DNA from: Acetobacter garciniae
GTDB taxonomy: Bacteria; Pseudomonadota; Alphaproteobacteria; Acetobacterales; Acetobacteraceae
DNA length: 64,000 bases
Assembly (NCBI RefSeq): GCF_017377735.1
Contig: NZ_JAFVMH010000007.1
Coordinates: 62,001-126,000 of the forward strand
Direction: 5' to 3'
Positions within the stretch are counted from its first letter, which is position 1; every line of letters begins with the position of its first letter. A program made the translations under genes and the position numbers. The notes beneath the pieces were generated by a model. The model was given only the letters and a program-made list of their open reading frames with translations, did not search any database and was not told the origin of the DNA. Positions 1 through 8,226 of this stretch are shown here, one piece after another.

Positions 1-70
1 CCACGCGCCTGACCAGCAGCGCGACCCCGGCGGGCGACGGGCCGGGGGTTCGCACCCCACCCGCTGCCAG

Positions 71-117
71 CAAGAAACCCCGCCCGGCCCGCGCGTTCAT
101 GGCGGGGCCGGGCGGGG
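71..117 (-). terminator. Intrinsic-type terminator after rpsO
   Basis: A GC-only stem (CCCCGCCCGGCC at about 78-89 paired with GGCCGGGCGGGG at about 106-117, loop about 16 nt) is followed on the minus strand by a short T-rich run (TTTCTTG, 71-77). It lies just beyond the rpsO stop. If pnp follows outside the window, as is common, this stem could instead be a processing or attenuation site. Confidence 0.6.
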
Positions 118-128
118 GCGCGGGCTGA

Positions 129-398
129 TTAGCGACGCAGGCCCAGGCGGCCGATCAGCGTTTCGTAGCGGGTCTGGCTTTTACCACGCAGGTAATCCAG
201 CAGGCTGCGACGACGCCCGACCAGGATGAGCAGGCCACGACGGGAATGGAAATCCTTGGCGTGGGTTTTCAGGTGCTCGGTCAGGTTGTTGATCCGTTCG
301 GTCAGGATCGCGACCTGGACTTCGGGCGAGCCCGTGTCGGTTTCGTTGGTCTTGTATTCACCAATCAGCGCCGTGCGGCGTTCAGCGGCAATCGACAT
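129..398 (-). CDS. rpsO: 30S ribosomal protein S15
   Basis: This 89-residue protein is S15, a primary 16S rRNA-binding protein of the small-subunit platform. The sequence starts [12 protein letters not shown] and carries the family hallmarks [15 protein letters not shown] and HSRRGLL followed by [11 protein letters not shown] and a basic C-terminus. The length matches the family (about 89). The ATG at 398 is preferred over a GTG three bases upstream because GGAGA then sits 6 bases away. It lies 28 bp downstream of truB on the same strand, the classic truB-rpsO pair, so the two are probably co-transcribed. Confidence 0.97.
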   Translation of the reverse strand: MSIAAERRTALIGEYKTNETDTGSPEVQVAILTERINNLTEHLKTHAKDFHSRRGLLILVGRRRSLLDYLRGKSQTRYETLIGRLGLRR

Positions 399-426
399 CA
401 CATGTCTCCATCAAAAAATGGTGCTG

Positions 427-1341
427 TCAGAGAATCCGCACCGGTTTCAGCCACCCGTCTTCCAGGCGGCCTATGCCCAGCACGCGCTCCCCTTCCATGA
501 CACGGACGGTCCCGGCCTCATCCGTCTGGGGGATACGCCCCATCAGACCGACAAGCCCGAGCGACTGCCCGTGGCGCAGAAGGACCGCTTCATCCTCGTT
601 CAGGGCCAGCGCCGGGATGTCGGCCAGCGCGGTCTCGACCGGAGACAAAAGGTCCGGGGAAGCAGGGGCCTTGTCGTCGTTTGGAGCGAGTTTGTCCAGC
701 ATAATCGCATCCGCCTCGGTAAATGGCCCCACGCGCAGGCGGCGCAGCACGGCAATGTGCCCCAGCGTGCCCGCGGCAAGGGCCACATCCCGCGCCAGTG
801 CGCGCATATACACGCCCTTGCCGGATTCCACCTCGAACACCGCCGTATCGGCATCGGGGCGGTCGATCAGTTCGAACCGGTCCACCCGGGCGGGGCGGGG
901 CGGCAGTTCGGGCGGGCGGCCGTCGCGCGCCATGTCATAGGCCCGCTCGCCCGCCACTTTCAGCGCCGAATACACAGGGGGCACCTGCATGATGTTGCCG
1001 GTCAAGGCGGGCAGGGCGGCACGAAGCTGCTCGTCCGTCGGGCGGGCATCCGTGGTGGCGGTGACGGCGCCATCGGCATCGTCACTGTCGCGGGCTTCGC
1101 CCATGCGCAGGGTGAAGCGGTACACCTTGGTGCCGTCCATGACATAAGGTACGGTCTTGGTGGCCGTGCCGAAGGCCAGCGGCAGAAGCCCCGTGGCCAG
1201 CGGGTCCAGCGTGCCGCCATGCCCCACCTTCTGCGCGTCGAAAACGCGCTTGGCGAACCCCACCACCTGGGTGGATGTCATGCCCGTGGGCTTGTCTATG
1301 ATAAGCCAGCCATTCAATGGCCGGCCGCGTCTGCGTCGCAT
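427..1341 (-). CDS. truB: tRNA pseudouridine(55) synthase TruB
   Basis: TruB isomerises U55 to pseudouridine in the T-loop of tRNAs. The protein (304 residues from this start) opens with GWLIIDKPTGMTSTQVV and has the catalytic motif GHGGTLDPLATG, with the nucleophilic Asp at about residue 46. A C-terminal region of about 60 residues (LLRHGQSLGLVGL to the end) fits the alphaproteobacterial TruB C-terminal domain. The ATG at 1341 is chosen because GGGAGA precedes it closely and homologs begin near RRGRPLNGW. The frame stays open to 1464, but that extension is low-complexity Gly/Thr/Arg sequence and probably not translated. rpsO follows after 28 bp. Confidence 0.95.
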   Translation of the reverse strand: MRRRRGRPLNGWLIIDKPTGMTSTQVVGFAKRVFDAQKVGHGGTLDPLATGLLPLAFGTATKTVPYVMDGTKVYRFTLRMGEARDSDDADGAVTATTDARPTDEQLRAALPALTGNIMQVPPVYSALKVAGERAYDMARDGRPPELPPRPARVDRFELIDRPDADTAVFEVESGKGVYMRALARDVALAAGTLGHIAVLRRLRVGPFTEADAIMLDKLAPNDDKAPASPDLLSPVETALADIPALALNEDEAVLLRHGQSLGLVGLMGRIPQTDEAGTVRVMEGERVLGIGRLEDGWLKPVRIL

Positions 1342-1912
1342 GCGCTCTCCCGTTCCCCGTGCTTCCTGCCCCGTGCCTCTTGCACCGTGTCCCGTGCCAG
1401 GCATCGGCACGCCTGTCCGGCCCTGTCCTGTATTCATTGACCTGCGGCGGCAAAGGCGTTGCATCTAGCCGAGCGCACGCCCGCCCGCAATGCCGCACGG
1501 CACCGAAAACACCCTCTTACACCGTACCCGCGCGCGCCCTGGCGTTTCATTGCCCTGCCCGTCCTGGTCCGATCACCATGGCGTCAACCCGCCGCAGGCA
1601 GGCGCATTTTCCCCGCACCATAGGCCGCCTGGCCCGCAGGGCTGGGCTGCCAAAATGGCCTGCCTGCACCGCCGGGCCGCGAATCTCCGCACTTTTTGGC
1701 CGGTTGGGCGGGGCCATGCGCGCGCGCAATAACGCAACGCTCGGGTCTAGCCAGCGCCACACCCATGCCTTAGTGTTACGGTTACGCCATGAACAGCCCC
1801 CTTGCCTTTCCGGCCCGCAGGCCGTCCTACCCCCTTGTCGCCGGTGCTGCTGCCCCCCGCGCGCCCCGCCTTGCGCGCGACATGCGGCGCACTACGCCCC
1901 GGGGCCCCCACC
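1342..1912. other. Intergenic region between truB and mlaE
   Basis: No convincing gene is seen. Next to truB there is a degenerate tandem of CCCCGTGCC-like units (about 1345-1410) that is open in the truB frame. The rest is GC-rich sequence between the divergent truB and mlaE genes and should hold both promoters. rbfA and infB, often upstream of truB, are absent. The mlaE frame extends upstream to a TTG at 1802, but that part is proline- and arginine-rich with no recognisable homology. Confidence 0.5.
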
Positions 1913-3043
1913 ATGCCGGCTGAAGCCCCAGCATGGTCCGTGCAGCCCGGCGCCCAGGGGCCAAGCCTGGTGCTGAGCGGAAGCTGGACCGTGCGCGGCG
2001 GGGGCATGACCCCTTTCGGGGCCGACGCATTGGGGAACGAACAGGGCCACGGCCACGCGCTGCGGGTTGACGCAGCCGGGCTGAAAGACTGGGATTCAGC
2101 ACTGATCTCCTTCCTGTGGGGGGCCAAGCAGGCGGCGGCCCATGCGGGGCTGGACTTCGACGGCACGGCCCTGCCCGCCCCGGCCCAGCGCCTGCTGGCC
2201 CTGCTGCCGCCCAACCCCGCCCAGAGCGCGCACCCCGAACGCCACCACCCCAATATTCTCGAACGCACGGGTGAAGCCACGCTGGTCGGGCTGGAAGAAA
2301 CCGGCATTCTCAGCGAAATGGCGCTGCAAAGCACGCGTGGCGCGCTGCTGGCCCTGCGGGGCAGGGGCTTCATGCGCCCCAAGGATTTGCTGAGCGACAT
2401 CTGGAATGCCGGGCCCAGCGCGCTGCTGATCGTGGGCGTGGTGAATTTCCTGCTCGGCGCCATTCTGGCCTTTGTAGGGCTGATCGAATTGCGCCGTTTC
2501 GCGGCCGAAATCTACGTGACCAACCTGGTGGGCATTGCCTGCGCGCGTGAAATTTCCGCCATCATGACCGCCATCATCATGGCCGGGCGCACGGGCGGGG
2601 CCTATGCCGCGCGCATATCCACCATGCTGGGGAACGAGGAACTGGACGCGCTCCAGGTGTTCGGCATTCCCATTTCCAGCTACATCCTGCTGCCCTCGGT
2701 GGTGTCGCTGTCGCTGATGATGCCCCTGCTTTACCTGTACGGCACGCTGATCGGCATTATCGGCGGGTTTGTCGTGGCCATGACCATGATGGACGTCTCG
2801 CCCATCGGGTACTGGATTTCCACCTTCGACGGGGTGGAACTCAAGGAATTCGTATTCGGGTTCATCAAGTCGTTCTTCTTCGCCAGCTTCATCGCCCTGG
2901 CGGCGTGCCGTGTCGGGCTCAAGGCCGGGCGCAGCGCGGCGGATGTGGGCATTGCCGCCACCCGCGCGGTGGTGATCGGCATCGTGGGCATTATCGCCAT
3001 GGATGCGGTCTTTGCCGTGCTGGCCAACGCGCTGGGGATCTGA
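1913..3043 (+). CDS. mlaE: MlaE-family permease with N-terminal STAS-like domain
   Basis: Inner-membrane permease of an MCE/Mla-type transporter that moves phospholipid between inner and outer membranes. Residues about 20-120 resemble a STAS domain (LVLSGSWTVRGGG..., LRVDAAGLKDWDSALISFLWG), the part supplied by the separate MlaB protein in E. coli. The rest is the MlaE permease: hydrophobic segments such as ALLIVGVVNFLLGAILAFVG, the conserved region ELRRFAAEIYVTNLVGIA and the EISAIMTAIIMAGRTGGAYAA loop, and several C-terminal helices. Start: ATG 1913 begins just before the STAS domain; a TTG at 1802 would add low-complexity residues. It is followed after 4 bp by mlaF, then mlaD and a lipoprotein gene in one operon. 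Confidence 0.92.
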   Translation: MPAEAPAWSVQPGAQGPSLVLSGSWTVRGGGMTPFGADALGNEQGHGHALRVDAAGLKDWDSALISFLWGAKQAAAHAGLDFDGTALPAPAQRLLALLPPNPAQSAHPERHHPNILERTGEATLVGLEETGILSEMALQSTRGALLALRGRGFMRPKDLLSDIWNAGPSALLIVGVVNFLLGAILAFVGLIELRRFAAEIYVTNLVGIACAREISAIMTAIIMAGRTGGAYAARISTMLGNEELDALQVFGIPISSYILLPSVVSLSLMMPLLYLYGTLIGIIGGFVVAMTMMDVSPIGYWISTFDGVELKEFVFGFIKSFFFASFIALAACRVGLKAGRSAADVGIAATRAVVIGIVGIIAMDAVFAVLANALGI

Positions 3044-3047
3044 TCGC

Positions 3048-3920
3048 ATGGCCGCACCCACACCCCCATCCGCCGGCCCCGCCAACCCGCAGGGCGCACC
3101 CACCCAGACCACCCCGCCGGCGGGTGAGACGCTGATCGCGGTGCGCGACGTCACCCTGGCCTTTGGCGAAAAGGTGATCCAGCGCAACGTGTCCTTCGAC
3201 CTCAAGCGCGGGTCCATTTTCGCGGTCATGGGCGGGTCGGGCTGCGGCAAGAGCACCCTGCTCAAGAGCATGATCGGCCTGCTGCGCCCCACCACCGGCC
3301 AGATCATGGTGGAGGGGGAAGATTACTGGGCGCAGGATGAACAGCGTCGCACCGAACTGAACCACCGCTTTGGCGTACTGTTCCAGAGCGGGGCCCTGTG
3401 GTCGTCCATGACGGTGGGCGAAAACGTGGCCCTGCCGCTTGAAATGTTCACCACCGAACCGCCCGATGTCATCCGCCGGCTGGTGGAGCTGAAACTGGGC
3501 TTTGTGGGCATGGAACAGGCGATAGACCTGTACCCGTCCGAAATTTCGGGCGGCATGCGCAAGCGCGCGGGCCTGGCGCGGGCCATTGCGCTGGACCCCG
3601 ATATCCTGTTTTTCGACGAACCTTCGGCCGGGCTCGACCCCATGTCGTCAGCCCGGCTGGACGACCTGATCCTGACCCTGCGCGACGGGCTGGGTGCGAC
3701 CATTGTCATTGTCAGCCACGAACTGCCCAGCCTGTTCGCCATTGCCGATGACGGCATTTTCCTGGATGCGGTCACCCACACACCCATTGCCCACGGCGCG
3801 CCCCGCACCCTGCGCGAAACCTGCGCCATACCCGAAGTGACGGCTTTCATGAACCGCTTATCCAGTATTCCCTCCTCCGGTCCCGCACCCGGTCAAACCC
3901 CCGGCAAGACAGAAGGCTGA
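3048..3920 (+). CDS. mlaF: Mla/MCE transporter ATP-binding protein
   Basis: ATPase of the Mla-type lipid transporter (290 residues). Visible motifs are Walker A (GGSGCGKST), the signature ISGGMRKRAGLARAIA, which has the MKR-type variant typical of MlaF/Ttg2A, Walker B (ILFFDEPSAGLDP) and the switch His in IVSHELPS. The N-terminal 25 residues are proline/threonine-rich. The ATG at 3048 lies 4 bp after the mlaE stop. The protein ends in a proline-rich tail and mlaD follows after 5 bp. Confidence 0.94.
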   Translation: MAAPTPPSAGPANPQGAPTQTTPPAGETLIAVRDVTLAFGEKVIQRNVSFDLKRGSIFAVMGGSGCGKSTLLKSMIGLLRPTTGQIMVEGEDYWAQDEQRRTELNHRFGVLFQSGALWSSMTVGENVALPLEMFTTEPPDVIRRLVELKLGFVGMEQAIDLYPSEISGGMRKRAGLARAIALDPDILFFDEPSAGLDPMSSARLDDLILTLRDGLGATIVIVSHELPSLFAIADDGIFLDAVTHTPIAHGAPRTLRETCAIPEVTAFMNRLSSIPSSGPAPGQTPGKTEG

Positions 3921-3925
3921 ACGGC

Positions 3926-4882
3926 ATGTCGGAAAGCACAAACCGCAAGACGCTGATCGGCGCCTTTGTCCTTCTGGGCGGGGGGCTTGCCCTGTTCATC
4001 GTCATGGCGTTCGGGCATATGCGCCTGTTCTCCCCTTCGCGCGAAGCGGCGGTGGTGTTCCAGAACTCCATCACCGGCCTGTCGGTGGGCGCACCCGTCA
4101 ATTTCCGCGGGGTCAAGGTGGGCACGGTCAAGTCCATCACGCTGCGTTTCGACCCCGAAGACCACAAGGCCTATATTCCCGTGGTGCTGACGCTTGAACC
4201 CGACCAGATCCATGTCGTCCGGGACGGCGTAGGCGGGGGCGAGATCAATATCCAGAGCCTGATCGCCAACGGCCTGCGCGCGGAACTGAACCTGCTCAGC
4301 TTCGTGACCGGGCAGTCCAATATCGAACTGGATTTCGACAAGACCGTGGTGCCGGTGCTGCACCCGCGCATTACCAACCTGCCTGAAATTCCGGTCCGGC
4401 TGTCCACGGTCGAAAAGCTCAAGGATACTCTGGGGCAACTGCCGATCAAGGATATCAGCCGCCATGCGGATGCGGCCCTGCTGTCGGTCACGGCCCTGAG
4501 CGACAGCCTGCGCACCGAACTGCCGCCGCTGGTCGAAAGTGTGAAGGCCACGTCCGATCATTCCCGCGTGACGGTGGATACCGCGACCACCGCCATCAAG
4601 GCGTTGCAGGAAAAGCTGAGTGTGACCCTGAACAAGATGGACACGCTGCTTGAAACCGGCAACACGCAGCTGAACGCACGGGGGGCGGACTTGCACGCCA
4701 CGCTGACATCGGCCACCAAGACGCTGGATTCCCTGCAGGACGTGCTGTCGCCCCGTTCGGTCGACCGGGCCAATCTGGATGCCGCCCTGCGCGATATTGC
4801 CGCCAGTGCCGCCGCCCTGCGCGGCTTTGCCTCCGACGTGGAAAGCAACCCGCAACTGCTGCTGATGGGACGCCGCCAATGA
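3926..4882 (+). CDS. mlaD: MCE-domain substrate-binding protein MlaD
   Basis: Membrane-anchored MCE protein that forms the periplasmic lipid-binding ring of the transporter (318 residues). An N-terminal transmembrane helix (TLIGAFVLLGGGLALFIVMA, about residues 9-28) is followed by one MCE domain (about 38-125: VFQNSITGLSVGAPVNFRGV, GTVKSITL) and a long helical region (about 170-310) predicted to form a tunnel, as in PqiB/YebT or the actinobacterial MCE proteins. It is longer than E. coli MlaD (183 residues). The stop overlaps the next gene by 4 bases (ATGA). Confidence 0.93.
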   Translation: MSESTNRKTLIGAFVLLGGGLALFIVMAFGHMRLFSPSREAAVVFQNSITGLSVGAPVNFRGVKVGTVKSITLRFDPEDHKAYIPVVLTLEPDQIHVVRDGVGGGEINIQSLIANGLRAELNLLSFVTGQSNIELDFDKTVVPVLHPRITNLPEIPVRLSTVEKLKDTLGQLPIKDISRHADAALLSVTALSDSLRTELPPLVESVKATSDHSRVTVDTATTAIKALQEKLSVTLNKMDTLLETGNTQLNARGADLHATLTSATKTLDSLQDVLSPRSVDRANLDAALRDIAASAAALRGFASDVESNPQLLLMGRRQ

Positions 4883-5553
4883 CCCGCCCCACTGCTACCC
4901 CTGCCGTGGCACACCCGTCGGGCAGGCTTTCTTCTGCCCCGCAGCACGCACCAATGGGGCGCGGGCGCATGCGGGGCATGGGACGGCTGGCCACGGTCCT
5001 GGCCGGGTGCGCCCTGCTGGCCGGGTGCGCCAGCCCGCCGCTGCGGCTGTACACGCTGGGCATGCCGGCCGACCAGGAAAGCCAGCGGCCACGCCTGTCC
5101 TCACGCGCCGCCACGATCGCCATCAGCCGTGCGGTCATTCCCGATTATCTCGATTCCCAGGACATGCTGGTGCGCCGGGGGGAAGAAATTGTCCGCAGTT
5201 CGCGTTCGCGCTGGGCCACGCGCCTGTCGCTGGGCATTACGGACCTGATTACCAACGAAATTTCAAGCTACCACCCCAACGAGCTGATAACCGACCAGCC
5301 GCTGACCGATGTCGCGACCATGCGCGTGCAGGTCAATATTTCGCGCTTTGACGTGGATGAAAACGGACAGGCCACGCTTGACGCCAACTGGGCGGTGCTG
5401 CCCAGCGACCCGAACAAGCCGCTGGTGCGCGACCGCGCGCAACTGCACGACACGGGCTCGGTCGGCACGGATGCCGATGTCGCGGCCCTGATGCGCCGGA
5501 TGGTCATCAAGCTGGCCGATCAGGTCAATACAAGCCTGCCCCAGGCGCGCTGA
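4879..5553 (+). CDS. PqiC-like ABC transport auxiliary lipoprotein
   Basis: Predicted outer-membrane lipoprotein of the ABC-type transport auxiliary family (PqiC/YmbA), which partners MCE proteins. The region around residues 37-50 (LATVLAGCALLAGCASPP) is a lipoprotein signal with two possible lipobox cysteines (44 and 50). Downstream are family features: RLYTLG, ATIAISRAVIPDYLDSQDMLVR and TMRVQVNISRFDVDENG. The ATG at 4879 overlaps mlaD as ATGA, implying coupling, but leaves about 33 residues ahead of the signal; internal ATGs at 4954 or 4978 would give a normal-length signal peptide. No MlaC or MlaB gene follows, so this transporter looks closer to the Pqi/Ttg2 form. Confidence 0.85.
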   Translation: MTRPTATPAVAHPSGRLSSAPQHAPMGRGRMRGMGRLATVLAGCALLAGCASPPLRLYTLGMPADQESQRPRLSSRAATIAISRAVIPDYLDSQDMLVRRGEEIVRSSRSRWATRLSLGITDLITNEISSYHPNELITDQPLTDVATMRVQVNISRFDVDENGQATLDANWAVLPSDPNKPLVRDRAQLHDTGSVGTDADVAALMRRMVIKLADQVNTSLPQAR

Positions 5554-5587
5554 ACGCGCTGTTTCGGACAGGCGCTGAAAAAACGGA

Positions 5588-5665
5588 AGTGTCCGGGTGT
5601 CGCCTTTTTTAAAAAAAGGCGACGTGCCCTGAAGCGTTTTGCAAAAAGCTCCGCCAGGAACTTTT
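5588..5665. repeat. Dispersed double-hairpin repeat, copy 1 (inverted)
   Basis: A stem GTCGCCTTTTTT / AAAAAAAGGCGAC (about 5599-5623) is followed by a degenerate second stem (GAAGCGTTTTGCAAAAAGCTCC). It is the reverse-complement form of the element also found at 6801, 42117, 52702 and 55221. It lies between the convergent pqiC-like and flavodoxin genes and should act as a bidirectional terminator. Confidence 0.75.
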
Positions 5666-5692
5666 ATTCGTCTTTACCAGAAGATTGTTGCG

Positions 5693-6247
5693 TCAGTCTG
5701 CCAGCTTGGCCGCGATTTCGGCCACGCGCTTGCCGTAAAGCTCGGCGGTGCGCAGGTCGCCCTTATGCACTTCCTCCACCGATGCATCGGAAGGTGAGCG
5801 CACCAGCAGGCCCATGGAGCCGCCAAGGTTGTTGATGTCATCTGCCGTCGCGGCCTTGGTGCTGGACGGCAGCAGGCCCAGGCTGACCCAGATCCCGCCA
5901 TGCTGGGAGGCCAGGGTCTGCAACGTGATCAGCGCCACCTGCTTGTCCCCGTTGGGGCTGGCCGAATTGGTGAAACCGCCGAAAACCTTGTCGGCCCAGC
6001 CGCTGCTGAACCAGATTTTGGATGTGGCATCAGCAAATTTTTTGAACTGCCAGCTGACATTGCCCATATAGGTGGGCGAGCCGAAAATAATGGCATCCGC
6101 ATCGTTCAGGGTCTGCCAGTCCGCATCCGTGATATCGCCATTCGCATCGATGGCGATCAACTGGGCCTGCGCCCCTTGTGCAACATGCTCCGCCACCACC
6201 TTGGTATGGCCGTAGCCTGAATGAAAAACGACTGCGACTTTCGTCAT
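5693..6247 (-). CDS. Flavodoxin-fold NAD(P)H:quinone oxidoreductase-like protein
   Basis: A 184-residue flavodoxin-like protein of the WrbA/NADPH-dependent FMN reductase group, likely a two-electron quinone or azo reductase. The N-terminus VAVVFHSGYGHTKVVAEHV is the FMN phosphate-binding loop; IIFGSPTYMGNVSWQFKKFAD and VFGGFTNSASPNGDKQ are the other flavin-contacting loops. The length matches WrbA (about 190-200). AAGGAC precedes the ATG at 6247 by a good distance. It is divergent from an HxlR regulator gene 127 bp away, a pairing usually seen with redox- or electrophile-responsive control. Confidence 0.9.
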   Translation of the reverse strand: MTKVAVVFHSGYGHTKVVAEHVAQGAQAQLIAIDANGDITDADWQTLNDADAIIFGSPTYMGNVSWQFKKFADATSKIWFSSGWADKVFGGFTNSASPNGDKQVALITLQTLASQHGGIWVSLGLLPSSTKAATADDINNLGGSMGLLVRSPSDASVEEVHKGDLRTAELYGKRVAEIAAKLAD

Positions 6248-6300
6248 GTTTTATGTCCTTGCCTTATGGGGCGCACGATACGCCGCAACAGTACCAGTTT

Positions 6301-6333
6301 CTGTTTGATACCAGGTGTCACTCTGTTTCATAC
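6301..6333. promoter_or_regulatory. Candidate HxlR operator (direct repeat)
   Basis: TGTTTGATAC (6302-6311) and TGTTTCATAC (6324-6333) are near-identical direct repeats 22 bp apart, about two helical turns, inside the 127-bp region between the divergent flavodoxin and HxlR genes. Their placement fits an autoregulatory operator, but no binding site is known from the sequence alone. Confidence 0.35.
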
Positions 6334-6374
6334 TCGGGACCACGCATACCAACAAGAAGGCACCCGAGCGAAAC

Positions 6375-6779
6375 ATGGTTACCCTGGAGAAACCGGCTGA
6401 CAGCCACGCCCATGGCCCGGCCTTCAACGTCTATGCCAGCGAATGCCCGGCCCGCATGGTGCTGGACCGCGTGGGCGACAAATGGGCGCTTCTGGTGCTG
6501 GACCGGCTGCGCCATGATGTGGTGCGGTTCAACGCGCTCAAGCGCGACATTCACGGGATTTCGCAAAAAGTCCTGTCGCAGGTTCTGAAAAACCTCGAAC
6601 GCGACGGGCTGGTCAGTCGCCAGGCCTTTGCCACCGTGCCGGTCACGGTGGAATATACGCTTACGCCGCTGGGCACGACCCTGACACAGGCCGTGGCGGG
6701 TCTGATCCATTGGGCGGAGAAAAACATGCCCGCCATCCAGGCCGCCCAAGCCGCGTACGACGCAAAACACACGCCCTGA
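6375..6779 (+). CDS. HxlR-family transcriptional regulator
   Basis: A 134-residue winged-helix DNA-binding regulator of the HxlR/YodB family. The core is recognisable: CPARMVLDRVGDKWALLVLD, RFNALKRDIHGISQKVLSQ, LKNLERDGLVSRQ and VEYTLTPLGTTL. A single Cys (about residue 26, in SECPARM) sits where redox-sensing members carry their sensing cysteine. The ATG at 6375 is chosen because homologs begin shortly before the HTH; the frame extends upstream to 6315 through the intergenic region. It is divergent from the flavodoxin gene, which it probably controls. Confidence 0.92.
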   Translation: MVTLEKPADSHAHGPAFNVYASECPARMVLDRVGDKWALLVLDRLRHDVVRFNALKRDIHGISQKVLSQVLKNLERDGLVSRQAFATVPVTVEYTLTPLGTTLTQAVAGLIHWAEKNMPAIQAAQAAYDAKHTP

Positions 6780-6800
6780 CACCCCCCGCCGCCAATAAAG

Positions 6801-6888
6801 AGATAAAAGTTTTTGGTGAAGCTTTTTTCAAAAAGTTTCAAGGAACATCACCTTTTTGAAAAAAGGCGACACCCAAAGACTTTTCTCT
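6801..6888. repeat. Dispersed double-hairpin repeat, copy 2
   Basis: It opens with AGTTTTTGGTGAAGC, has stem 1 (AGCTTTTTTCAAAAAGTTT), then stem 2 (CACCTTTTTGAAAAAAGGCGA), and ends ACACCCAAAGAC. The outer ends are themselves partly complementary. It separates the convergent hxlR-type gene and the GT4 gene, consistent with a shared terminator. Confidence 0.8.
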
Positions 6889-6912
6889 ATATATCCTTAC
6901 CCTTGCGCGTTT

Positions 6913-8139
6913 TCACGCCGTTCCGGCCACCAGGCGGGCAATCAGCCGTTCATAGGCGTCCAGCGTGGCGCGCAGGCACAGCGTGCGTTCGGCCATCTGG
7001 CGCGCGCCCCGGCCCAGGCGGCGGGCCAGGCGTGGGTTGGCCAGCATGTTCAGAACACCCTCCGCTATGCGGTGGGGGTCGAGAAAGGGCACGAGCAGGC
7101 CGGTCTTGCCATGGTCCAGAAATTCCTCGACCGGGGCGGTGGCGCTCCCCACAATGGTGCAGCCCATGGCCATGGCTTCCCGCAGGGACCAGGATGCCAC
7201 GAACGGGTAGGTCAAATAAACATGCACGTTCGAGCGCTGGAGCAGGCGTATGAAATCCGCATAGGCCAGCTTGCCCGCAAAATGCACGCGGGTCCGGTCC
7301 AGCCTTGAACCCAGTTCACGCAGCATGATTTCCCGCCAGGTGCCCGATGCCAGGGGCGCGCCGTAGCTGACACCATCGCCACCCACAATGACCACCTGCG
7401 TATCCGCCCGTTCGGCCAGCACCCGCACCAGCGCGCGCATGAACACATGGAAACCGCGATAGGGTTCCAGATCCCGCGCGACATAGGTCACAAGTTTCTG
7501 CCCCGGGGCGATCCGCACACCGCCCAGCGTAAAAACCCGGCGCGCCGCCATGGGGTCGGGTCGGCACAGGGTCAGGTCCACCCCTTCGCGCAGCACGGTC
7601 ATTTTATGTCCGGCCCAGGCGGGATAGGTGTTTTTCTGGAAATCTGTCGGTGTCTGGCCGTGGCCGGGCGCGTTGAGGGCAAGCAGGTTGATGGCGTTCT
7701 TGGCGCGAATGACCGGCAACATCTGCGGAGCAAGCGGAAATTCGGGGTCGAAATCCACATCGAACCCCGGCTGTGTATGATAAAAGAATTCCATATAGCC
7801 AAGAACCGGAACGCCGGGGAAAACATCTTCCATATTCAGCAACTCTCCCCACCCATGATGGCCGATGACGATATCGGGCACAAAGCCCAGCCGCCGCAGG
7901 GCGCGGGCGGTTTTTTCCACCTCCGCCGCGCGCACCAGCCCCCGCTCCAATTCCCGCGCGCCTGCGTGGCCAGTGCCTTCGTCCGCCTGCGGCATGCGGT
8001 ACAGCACGCGACGCACCCCGGCCATGGCATTGGGATTATCCTCGCTGATAAAAACAATCTCGTTACCTACGTCACGCGCGAGATGACGCAGCAGGTGCAG
8101 ATACTGTCCGGGAAAATTCTGGTGTATGAAAAGATATTT
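6913..8139 (-). CDS. GT4-family glycosyltransferase
   Basis: A retaining, nucleotide-sugar-dependent glycosyltransferase of the GT4 family. The N-terminal Rossmann half begins KYLFIHQNFPGQYLHLLRHL and contains VPVLGYMEFFYHT; the C-terminal half has VTYVARDLEPYRGFHVFMRA, VVIVGGDGVSYG and the sugar-nucleotide motif SWSLREAMAMGCTIVGS followed by PVEEFLDHGKTGLLV. The start is uncertain: a TTG at 8139 begins right at the fold, while a GTG at 8202 would add 21 residues without homology. It is the last gene of the type I secretion/glycosylation operon, 24-87 bp behind the preceding gene. The acceptor is unknown; the context suggests a secreted protein or surface glycan. Confidence 0.88.
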   Translation of the reverse strand, partial: KYLFIHQNFPGQYLHLLRHLARDVGNEIVFISEDNPNAMAGVRRVLYRMPQADEGTGHAGARELERGLVRAAEVEKTARALRRLGFVPDIVIGHHGWGELLNMEDVFPGVPVLGYMEFFYHTQPGFDVDFDPEFPLAPQMLPVIRAKNAINLLALNAPGHGQTPTDFQKNTYPAWAGHKMTVLREGVDLTLCRPDPMAARRVFTLGGVRIAPGQKLVTYVARDLEPYRGFHVFMRALVRVLAERADTQVVIVGGDGVSYGAPLASGTWREIMLRELGSRLDRTRVHFAGKLAYADFIRLLQRSNVHVYLTYPFVASWSLREAMAMGCTIVGSATAPVEEFLDHGKTGLLVPFLDPHRIAEGVLNMLANPRLARRLGRGARQMAERTLCLRATLDAYERLIARLVAGTA

Positions 8140-8226
8140 CAAGCCCACGCCCTGCACGCCCCATCCAGATCGGCCCGGGTCGCACGGCACTGTGCCTGAC
8201 ACGCGGCGCGGGGGGTGCGCGCCATA

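Noticed and set aside
1-70. A tRNA-like 3' end (GGGGGTTCGCACCCC ... CTGCCA) at the left edge
   Set aside because: The T-loop lacks the conserved A58, the T-stem pairs only four bases cleanly, and no anticodon or D-arm could be recognised. The region fits the rpsO-pnp spacer better.
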